From: Desulfuromonadaceae bacterium UBA6124
Lineage (GTDB): Bacteria > Desulfobacterota > Desulfuromonadia > Desulfuromonadales > Trichloromonadaceae
Direction of reading: 5' to 3'
Length of the DNA: 6,173 bases
Assembly (NCBI GenBank): GCA_002423365.1
Contig: DIVU01000070.1
Location: forward strand, 976 to 7,148
Below are positions 1 through 5,517 of this stretch, piece by piece (the stretch's first letter is position 1; each line of letters begins with the position of its first letter). Below the pieces are notes generated by a model that worked only from the letters and a program-made list of their open reading frames with translations, did no database searches and was not told the origin of the DNA. Made by a program: the position numbers and the translations under genes.

Positions 1-473
1 TCCGGTCTCGGTTGATTGGTAACGAGAATATCGTTTTCAAAAAACAACAGCCCGGCAATCCGGTTAAATTCCTTATTTCCTTCCAAGGCGTCGGCCAGTT
101 CACAAATCGTGATCTCGCCTTGGCCGACAATCGCGAAATCCGCTCCGATATTTTTCATGACCAATTCAGGTTGGGCCGTCACCAAACCGCCGCCGATGAC
201 GATAACGATACGGTTGTTGATTCTTTTAGAGAGCGTGACGACTTTCTTGACTTCAGAATACTGGTCCGACAGCCCGCCGACACAGACGACATCGATTGCC
301 TTGTCGACAATGACCTTTGCCAGCGCCGCTTGGGGATCTTGCTCATAATTCAAATGCACCCCGAAAACCTTCCGCCCCGAGGCCTTCAAGCTTGTGGCTA
401 CATAGACGACCCCAGGAGGAATCGTCAAAAATTCAAAAGAGTTATCTCTGGGAACAACAAAAAGGCAGTTCAT
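1..473 (-). CDS. B12-binding-domain radical SAM protein, N-terminal part (cut by left window edge)
   Basis: This gene is open at its 3' end, and 157 codons are visible from ATG at 473. The protein begins MNCLFVVPRD, then has IPPGVVYVATSLKASG (about residues 18-33), a region with IDVVCVGGLSDQYSEVK, and then IGGGLVTAQPELVMKNIGADF followed by IVGQGEIT. This is the layout of the cobalamin-binding domain that precedes the radical SAM barrel in the BchE/P-methylase-like class, where the GGxxxTxxPE and VGxGExT segments are typical. The classical DxHxxG cobalamin motif is absent, which is common in that class. The CxxxCxxC iron-sulfur motif would lie beyond the window, so the radical SAM assignment is from family knowledge, not seen. 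The start lies 21 bases after the methyltransferase stop. Upstream is a run of six G only 2 bases before ATG, plus a more distant AGAGGA, so the ribosome site is unusual. GC is about 49%, lower than its upstream neighbours. The substrate is unknown; methyl transfer or another radical modification of a glycan or lipid is inference. Confidence 0.8.
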   Translation of the reverse strand, partial: MNCLFVVPRDNSFEFLTIPPGVVYVATSLKASGRKVFGVHLNYEQDPQAALAKVIVDKAIDVVCVGGLSDQYSEVKKVVTLSKRINNRIVIVIGGGLVTAQPELVMKNIGADFAIVGQGEITICELADALEGNKEFNRIAGLLFFENDILVTNQPRP

Positions 474-494
474 ATCCCCCCGGTGTTTTTCCTC

Positions 495-1718
495 TCAGTA
501 AACACGGAATTTCCGGTAGAGCCGGATAATCGATTCCGACTTGAAACCAGCCTGCAAGGCCGCGTCGTGGATAGCGTTCTGCCCACCATAGCTGGAGATT
601 ACCAACGGCGTCTCTCCCCACTCCTCGACGCGCAGAATCTCCGGGGCGTAAATCGCGATGCCCCGCCAACTCTTGCCCTGCTTGAGGGGGTCGCTGTCAA
701 CGATCAGGAAACGCCGGCCCGGCGCGCGGAAAAGGTCGGTCAACTGGTACAGCAGTTCCGTATGCAACCCCCCACCCCAAAGCAAAATCCACTCGGCCCC
801 GGCCAGCGACGTCAACTGCCGTTGCACATCCTCCACGACATCACGATGGTGGCGGAGATAAGCCGCCAGGGTCGCGTGGTCTTCCGTAGCCCCCTTGACG
901 GAATCCGTTTCCGGCGCCGGACGACACAGCACCCGGCAGCCGTTGTAGTCAGGCTGTTCCAACCGCTCCTCGATGCTCCAACCCGCCCTCGCCAGAACAT
1001 TGGCCAGGCTGCGACGGCTGAAATGGGTCATGTGCTGCACGGAAAAGAAGCCGTTGATGTCGTTGGTGAAGCCGTTTTCCAGAATCGGCACCTCCACCAC
1101 CAGGGCCGTCAGGGACGTGGCCAGCTTTCGCAGGTTCCTCAAGGTCGCCAGGGGATCGGGCAGATGTTCCAATACATGAAACATGGTGATGGCATCGGGC
1201 TGTCTGTCGAGCTTAAAGCTGTCGAAATCGCCATGGATCAGCTCGATCCCCTGGTCACCATAGTGGAGACGGCCGCGCTCGATGGCCGGCTTGTCGATAT
1301 CCACCCCGACTTTACGGACAGTAGCGGGGAGAAGCGAAAGAAAGCGGCCGTCATAACAGCCGACATCCAGCAGGCATTTTCCGGGGTGGAGCAGACCCCG
1401 TTCACTCAGCCAATCGAGCTGTTCCCGAGGACGACCGGCGGTCGCGCCATAGGAGCAGCCGGCTTCCGCGAACAAGGTCTGAAATCCATAAGGGGTATAA
1501 GCCGGATTCAGGTAGAGGGCGGCACAGTCATCGCACTGAACCTCGCACAATTCAACCCGCTTTGGGCTGACGGCGCTGTCGGTAAAAAACTGGAAATCGC
1601 GCATTTCCATGACCGACAAGGGATTGTCGCCGCCACAGACGGGACAGGGCCGCTGCGCCGTGAGCGCGGGATCGGTGGAATTGCCGGAAAAACTATCGAT
1701 CGGGTTCCAGACAAGCAT
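495..1718 (-). CDS. Zinc-site class I SAM methyltransferase, sugar C-methyltransferase-like, three-part
   Basis: The protein has 407 residues in three parts. Residues 25-65 carry CPVC (C25, C28) and CDDC (C62, C65), a Cys4 zinc-binding site as in the N-terminal domain of dTDP-sugar C-methyltransferases. Residues about 110-215 form a class I methyltransferase core with motif I LLDVGCYDG (116-124), an acidic D140 after GV, and HVLEHLPDP (181-189). Residues about 305-407 look like an extra Rossmann-like part (LLWGGGLHTELL, FLIVDSDP, LVISSYGG), matching the position of the C-terminal domain in the same family. Where the C-3' methyltransferases carry a HEHxxYFS-like catalytic segment, this protein has VQHMTHFS (227-234). 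The His is kept but the preceding Glu appears to be Gln, so C-methylation is not assured and O- or N-methylation is possible. ATG at 1718 follows AAGGAG with 6-base spacing, and it begins 2 bases after the upstream stop. Its position after the nonulosonate genes suggests a sugar-tailoring role (inference). Confidence 0.82.
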   Translation of the reverse strand: MLVWNPIDSFSGNSTDPALTAQRPCPVCGGDNPLSVMEMRDFQFFTDSAVSPKRVELCEVQCDDCAALYLNPAYTPYGFQTLFAEAGCSYGATAGRPREQLDWLSERGLLHPGKCLLDVGCYDGRFLSLLPATVRKVGVDIDKPAIERGRLHYGDQGIELIHGDFDSFKLDRQPDAITMFHVLEHLPDPLATLRNLRKLATSLTALVVEVPILENGFTNDINGFFSVQHMTHFSRRSLANVLARAGWSIEERLEQPDYNGCRVLCRPAPETDSVKGATEDHATLAAYLRHHRDVVEDVQRQLTSLAGAEWILLWGGGLHTELLYQLTDLFRAPGRRFLIVDSDPLKQGKSWRGIAIYAPEILRVEEWGETPLVISSYGGQNAIHDAALQAGFKSESIIRLYRKFRVY

Positions 1719-1720
1719 TT

Positions 1721-3430
1721 TTAACTCCTTGGTGAAACTTCCCGATTTTCGCTTGTCTCCACCGACGAAAGAAATCGCCGGCGAAGCGCCGAAAGCACCG
1801 CCGGCGTTCCATCGGAAACCCGCGGCAAGGATAACGGCTGATGCTTCAGGCGCCGCATCACCTCCGGAAGTTCACCGACACCATCGATCAACAATTCCGG
1901 CAACCCCAGCCGGGAGTAGAAACGCCGCGCTTCCGCCGCATGCCGTTCCGAAATCGGCCAAACCACCGGGACCGCACCCAGGTGCAGCGCCTCATAGACA
2001 CTGACGCCGAAATTTCCAAGGAATACCCGAGCGCGCGCCAAATCGTTCACAAAATGGCTCGAACCGCCATCGGCCACCCGCAGGTTCCAGCCGTAGGCCT
2101 CGGCCAGCTTCAGCAGGATGGAGCGTTTATTTGCCTCGGGCAGATAGGCAAGCAGGTCGAGAGTTTTTTCGGTCGCGGGCTGTTCGACCACCTCACGGCG
2201 CAGCAGCGTATATTCCAGACCGCTGAGGATGCGGGACGAATCTCCGCTCGATTCCGCCGAGGCAATCCCGGGAACCAGGATCAAATCGGCGGCGTCTGTC
2301 CACGGCAGAAGGCAATCCAGAACCACCAGCGGCATGGTGCCCAGGGGTGTCCGCCAGTTTTCAGGCAGCGGTCGGGGGTAGAGATCCAGCAGCAACAGAT
2401 CGTGCCCAGCCCAATGCACCGAGTGGAGTTGCGACAAGCTTGCCGGCAAGGGCCGGGGTTCGCGCCCGACCGCCCCCCAAACCACTCGCCCCCCCTGCTC
2501 CAGAAGCAGCTCCGCGCCACGCGGGTCGTCCACCACGAAGGTCACCGGCCAGCTCAATTGCTCGACGATCCTGCGACCCAGCTCACGGCTGCGCATCAGA
2601 TGGCCATAGCCATACTCCGGACCGCAATCGACGGCATAGAACACCTGAAGGTGCGTTTCCCCAATCCGCCGCTGGTGAACATGCCGGTTAATCTCACAAA
2701 GTTCCGGCTGCCGCCGAAGCAAATCGAGCACGTTGGGCAGAGTGAACTTCAGGCCCTGATCAACAAGAAGCCGATACAGGCTGTTCATGAAATCGAGATC
2801 CGCGGGGGTATCCACCGAGATCCTGTGATGCGGCCCGTAGTAGAATTCCGGCAGGGAAAGAGACAACACCGGAAAGCGCTCGGGGTGTTGCCACACCGTG
2901 GGGAAATGGTTTTCCTTCAACTCCGGACGGTCGGCCAGTTCATCCCCTTCCACCCAAGCCCGGCGGCGAAAGACCCCGATTCCCTCGGTATAGGCCACTG
3001 CCCCATCGGCGCGCGGCGGAACGGCGACGGCTTGCGCCCGCGGGGTCTCGCGCAAGGCCGCGATCATCAGATCGACAAGGGGACCGTCGACCAACGGGCA
3101 ATCGCCGCTGATCAGTACGCAGATGTCGGCCCGGTAAGCCTGCGCGGCGCTACTCAGCCGATGGGTAACATGATTGGGATCCCCCTCGTACCAGAAACAG
3201 TCAATCCCATGCTCGGCGGCATAGTCGCGCAGGGGGAGATTGTCTGGTTCCGCCGCCGTGGTCAACACGATGCGACTCAACTCGCGGCTGGCGCGCAGAT
3301 GCTCGATGATCCAGTCGAGCAGGGAACGATCACCGATGGCCCGGAACTGCTTGGCTTCCAAACGCGAAGAATTGAGTCGGGCGACAATAAAAGCAACGGC
3401 GGTTTCGCGACGCGAAGGTTCGGACGTCAT
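1721..3430 (-). CDS. Fused SpsF-like cytidylyltransferase and PseG/SpsG-like UDP-sugar hydrolase
   Basis: The protein has 569 residues and two enzymes in one chain. Residues about 11-250 are an SpsF/CMP-KDO-synthetase-like nucleotidyltransferase: FIVARLNSSRLEAKQF (14-29) is the nucleotide-binding start (R..SSRL..K), SGDCPLVD (108-115) holds the expected metal-binding Asp, and HHRISVDTPADL (201-212) is the typical late motif. Residues about 262-555 resemble PseG, which removes UDP from 2,4-diacetamido-trideoxy sugars before the synthase step. GYGHLMR (274-280) contains the His (H277) that matches the catalytic GxGHxxR His of PseG, followed by LLLLDLYPRP, GLEYTLLRRE (404-413) and NFGVSVYEALHLGAVP (473-488). 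In a linear pathway the hydrolase acts before, and the CMP transferase after, the NeuB-type enzyme encoded just upstream. The fusion therefore ties two non-adjacent steps. ATG at 3430 was chosen because GGAG lies 6 bases upstream; a TTG at 3442 is also in frame. The coding strand contains G6 and G7 runs in the PseG part (2473-2478, 2489-2495). Confidence 0.85.
   Translation of the reverse strand: MTSEPSRRETAVAFIVARLNSSRLEAKQFRAIGDRSLLDWIIEHLRASRELSRIVLTTAAEPDNLPLRDYAAEHGIDCFWYEGDPNHVTHRLSSAAQAYRADICVLISGDCPLVDGPLVDLMIAALRETPRAQAVAVPPRADGAVAYTEGIGVFRRRAWVEGDELADRPELKENHFPTVWQHPERFPVLSLSLPEFYYGPHHRISVDTPADLDFMNSLYRLLVDQGLKFTLPNVLDLLRRQPELCEINRHVHQRRIGETHLQVFYAVDCGPEYGYGHLMRSRELGRRIVEQLSWPVTFVVDDPRGAELLLEQGGRVVWGAVGREPRPLPASLSQLHSVHWAGHDLLLLDLYPRPLPENWRTPLGTMPLVVLDCLLPWTDAADLILVPGIASAESSGDSSRILSGLEYTLLRREVVEQPATEKTLDLLAYLPEANKRSILLKLAEAYGWNLRVADGGSSHFVNDLARARVFLGNFGVSVYEALHLGAVPVVWPISERHAAEARRFYSRLGLPELLIDGVGELPEVMRRLKHQPLSLPRVSDGTPAVLSALRRRFLSSVETSENREVSPRS
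1725..1730 (-). promoter_or_regulatory. Shine-Dalgarno site of the methyltransferase gene
   Basis: AAGGAG on the minus strand lies 6 bases before ATG at 1718. It sits inside the last codons of the fused transferase/hydrolase gene, whose TAA stop is at 1723-1721. This fixes the start codon and implies coupled translation of the two genes. Confidence 0.85.
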
Positions 3431-3462
3431 GAGGATCTCCAAACAGGAACCGGCTGGTTCAT
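3427..3462 (-). other. Possible 11-codon leader ORF overlapping the fusion gene start
   Basis: In the only sizeable gap inside the nonulosonate genes (57 bases, 3431-3487), an ATG at 3462 opens an 11-residue frame, MNQPVPVWRSS. Its TGA (3429-3427) overlaps the ATG at 3430 as ATGA, the same arrangement seen at the pseB/pseC and pseC/synthase junctions. GGAAGGA lies about 9 bases upstream of this ATG. It could carry ribosomes across the gap and couple translation. It is very short and may be chance; no conservation can be tested here. Confidence 0.2.
3437..3440 (-). promoter_or_regulatory. Shine-Dalgarno site of the fused transferase/hydrolase gene
   Basis: GGAG on the minus strand is separated by 6 bases from ATG at 3430. 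It favours this ATG over the in-frame TTG at 3442, which overlaps the site itself. Confidence 0.7.
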
Positions 3463-3487
3463 CGGCAAAGGTCCTTCCGGATAATTT

Positions 3488-4354
3488 TCAGTCCTGGCCA
3501 CGCCATCGCTCCCGAACCTCAAGGAACGGTCGCAATCCATCGCTGGGATCGGCTCGCCACTCCCGATCGGGAAGTTCGGCGGCGACGGGCGTTTTATCGC
3601 CGCTGCCATCGGCGGCGAACCCGGTCTCGGTCATTTTGATGACGTGGTCAATCTGTTCCGGCAGCCAGCAATGACCGGTCTTGAATTCTTCCCCGTCCCC
3701 CTCCAGATCCAAATGAAATTCAACCATTCCGGCATGCCAGCGATGCACGGCCCGATAGATGACCGCGGGCGAGACACTATGGTCGGACCAGCCCACGGAG
3801 CAGGAAAATCGCTGGGCCAGGGTCCGGATGGCGGCCAGGTTGCATTGCTCGACCGGCGCGGGATAACCGGAGACACAGTGCAGCAGAGTCAGATCGGCAC
3901 AGCCGGCAGCTCGCACCGTTTCCACGGCCCCCTGAATTTCATCCAGGGTGGCCATGCCCGTGGACAGGACCAGCGGTTTGCCGGTGCGGGCGCAGGCGGT
4001 CAAGAGGTCGGTCCAAAGGAGTTCGTAGGAAGCGATCTTATAGAAATCGACATGAGGGAGAAGTTCTTCCACCGCATCCAGATAGAAAGGGGTGCAGGAG
4101 AATTGGATTTTCCGCTCCCGGCACCGAGCCGCCAGTTGGGGGAGGAATTCCACGGGAAGCTCCCAGTCTTTTCGTGCCCGGTGCATGGGGCTTTTGGCCA
4201 GAATCTCCGGCGCGAATAGCTCCACGATCCTGAATAACTGGAACTTGACGGCACCGCAACCCACAGCCGCCGCCGTGTCGATGAAGCGAAAGCAGCGCTC
4301 CAGGTCGCGGTGGTGATTGCTGGAGACTTCGGCGACGAAAAGAGGTCTGGTCAT
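3488..4354 (-). CDS. Short NeuB/PseI-family nonulosonate synthase lacking the C-terminal SAF domain
   Basis: The protein has 288 residues, while PseI/NeuB proteins are usually about 335-350. The family condenses a free 2,4-diacetamido or N-acetyl hexose with phosphoenolpyruvate to give a nine-carbon 2-keto acid in the cytoplasm. A TIM barrel is evident: FVAEVSSNHHRDL (6-18), GAVKFQLF (34-41), FSCTPF (85-90), YKIASYELL (105-113), LSTGMA (130-135), LLHCVSGYP (157-165), GWSDHS (188-193) and VEFHLDLEGDG (211-221). H192 and H214 match the two metal-binding His of NeuB. The usual GPDH segment after the second His is replaced by EEFKTGHCWLPEQI, and the chain ends with WRADPSDGLRPFLEVRERW. There is no room for the SAF cap domain, and the following 57 bases do not encode one. 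The ATG at 4354 overlaps the pseC stop (ATGA) and follows GGGAG with 5-base spacing. Context says PseI-like; a different product is possible because the SAF domain normally shapes the active site. Confidence 0.83.
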   Translation of the reverse strand: MTRPLFVAEVSSNHHRDLERCFRFIDTAAAVGCGAVKFQLFRIVELFAPEILAKSPMHRARKDWELPVEFLPQLAARCRERKIQFSCTPFYLDAVEELLPHVDFYKIASYELLWTDLLTACARTGKPLVLSTGMATLDEIQGAVETVRAAGCADLTLLHCVSGYPAPVEQCNLAAIRTLAQRFSCSVGWSDHSVSPAVIYRAVHRWHAGMVEFHLDLEGDGEEFKTGHCWLPEQIDHVIKMTETGFAADGSGDKTPVAAELPDREWRADPSDGLRPFLEVRERWRGQD

Positions 4355-5517
4355 AGAATCTCCCGAAGCGCGGTGATGACTCGATCCTGGTCGGATTCGG
4401 ACAGGCCGGCGTAAAGCGGCAGGGTGATCGCCTCCCGGTAGTAGCGTTCGGCCTCGGGAAAATCCCCCGTGCAAAAACCCAACTGCCGATAGTACGGTTG
4501 CGTGTGTACTGGAATGTAGTGGAGGTTCACCAGAATCCCCTGGGAGCGAAGCGCCTCGAAAATGTCTCGATGACTCTTCCCTGTTCGGCCAAGGTCAAGA
4601 CGAATGACGTAGAGGTGGAACGCTGACCAGGCATCTTGGTGCTGCCAGGGGAGTGTGAGTGGCAATTCGTCAAGGGACTCATCGTACCGTTTCGCGAGAT
4701 TGTGCCGCCGCTCCACAAATTCGTCCAAGCGCGTCATCTGACTCATCCCCAAAGCCGCCTGGATATCGGTCATCCGATAATTGAATCCCAGTTCGATCTG
4801 CTCGTAGTACCAGGGCCCGTGGGGTTCTCCCGTCATGAGCGCCGGATCGCGGGTGATGCCATGGCTGCGCAGACGCACCAGCTTCTCGTTCAGTTCCAAG
4901 CTGTTGGTCAGCACCATTCCGCCTTCGCCGGTGGTGATGATCTTGACGGGATGAAAGCTGAAAACGGTCATGGCCGAATTGCGGCAGCCGCCAACCGGTT
5001 CCTCTTTGTATCGTCCGCCGATGGCGTGGGAAGCGTCTTCGATGACGGTAAACCCATACCGTTCGGCGAGACGGGCGATAGCTTCCATGTCGCAAGACTG
5101 TCCGGCAAAGTGGACCGGGATCACGACCTTCGGCAGTAACTCTTCCCGTTCGGCCCGCTCCAGTTTCTCCGCTAGCCGTTCAATACTCATGTTATAGCTG
5201 CGGGGATCGATGTCGACGAAGTCTACCGTCGCCCCGCAGTAGAGACCGCAATTGGCGGAAGCGACAAAGGTGTTGGGGGAGGTCCAGAGGATGTCGCCGG
5301 GACCGAGCCCGGCGGCGAGGCAGGCGATGTGCAGGGCGGAGGTGGCGCTGTTCACGGCAACCGCGTGGGCGGCGCCGCAGTGGTCGGCCACGGTTCGCTC
5401 GAAAAGTTCCCCCATCGGCCCCTGGGTGAGCCAGTTGGAGTTGAGCACTTCGACAACCGCCTGGATATCCGCGGCGCTGATGCTCTGGCGACCGTAGGGA
5501 ATCGGGGCGCTGCTCAT
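4351..5517 (-). CDS. pseC: PseC-type UDP-4-amino-4,6-dideoxy sugar aminotransferase
   Basis: The protein has 388 residues, the normal length for the DegT/DnrJ/EryC1/StrS aminotransferase family. PseC converts the 4-keto sugar made by PseB into UDP-4-amino-4,6-dideoxy-N-acetyl-beta-L-altrosamine using glutamate and PLP. Visible family marks are IPYGRQSIS (6-14), NSATSALHIACLAAGLGPGD (56-75), the PLP-ring Asp in VIEDASHAIGG (D161), SFHPVKIITTGEGG (187-200) with K192 as the PLP lysine, GFNYRMTDIQAALG, and VNLHYIPVHTQPYY near the C-terminus. The SFHPVKIITTGEGG and HYIPVHTQPYY segments are characteristic of the PseC branch. LegC-type enzymes are the main alternative and are less likely next to PseB. 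ATG at 5517 overlaps the pseB stop (ATGA). AAGGAAG lies 7 bases upstream. Confidence 0.92.
   Translation of the reverse strand: MSSAPIPYGRQSISAADIQAVVEVLNSNWLTQGPMGELFERTVADHCGAAHAVAVNSATSALHIACLAAGLGPGDILWTSPNTFVASANCGLYCGATVDFVDIDPRSYNMSIERLAEKLERAEREELLPKVVIPVHFAGQSCDMEAIARLAERYGFTVIEDASHAIGGRYKEEPVGGCRNSAMTVFSFHPVKIITTGEGGMVLTNSLELNEKLVRLRSHGITRDPALMTGEPHGPWYYEQIELGFNYRMTDIQAALGMSQMTRLDEFVERRHNLAKRYDESLDELPLTLPWQHQDAWSAFHLYVIRLDLGRTGKSHRDIFEALRSQGILVNLHYIPVHTQPYYRQLGFCTGDFPEAERYYREAITLPLYAGLSESDQDRVITALREIL
4360..4364 (-). promoter_or_regulatory. Shine-Dalgarno site of the short synthase gene
   Basis: GGGAG on the minus strand, inside the end of the pseC-like gene, lies 5 bases before ATG at 4354. 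It supports this start over a longer in-frame extension reaching 4474, whose first 40 residues do not resemble the family. Confidence 0.75.

Noticed and set aside
474..494. Possible terminator or promoter between the methyltransferase and radical SAM genes
   Set aside because: Only 21 bases, with no inverted repeat followed by T's on the minus strand and no recognisable -10/-35 pair.
12..1724. Long plus-strand open frame of 570 codons
   Set aside because: It runs antisense across the well-supported methyltransferase and radical SAM genes and their junctions. Its product shows no recognisable domain. Long antisense frames are common opposite GC-rich genes.
3431..3442. TTG start four codons upstream of the fusion gene ATG
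   Set aside because: The TTG overlaps the GGAG that best serves the ATG at 3430, and no ribosome site precedes it at normal spacing.
1841..3484. Long plus-strand open frame of 547 codons
   Set aside because: It is antisense to the fused transferase/hydrolase gene, whose motifs are clear. The product is low in recognisable structure and rich in Gln, Arg and Pro, typical of a shadow frame.
3644..4219. Plus-strand open frame of 191 codons
   Set aside because: It lies entirely opposite the synthase gene, with no family resemblance.
4355..4474. 40-codon N-terminal extension of the synthase
   Set aside because: The extension overlaps pseC coding sequence and is unlike any NeuB N-terminus. The family start (FVAEVSSNHH) fits the ATG at 4354 with its own ribosome site.
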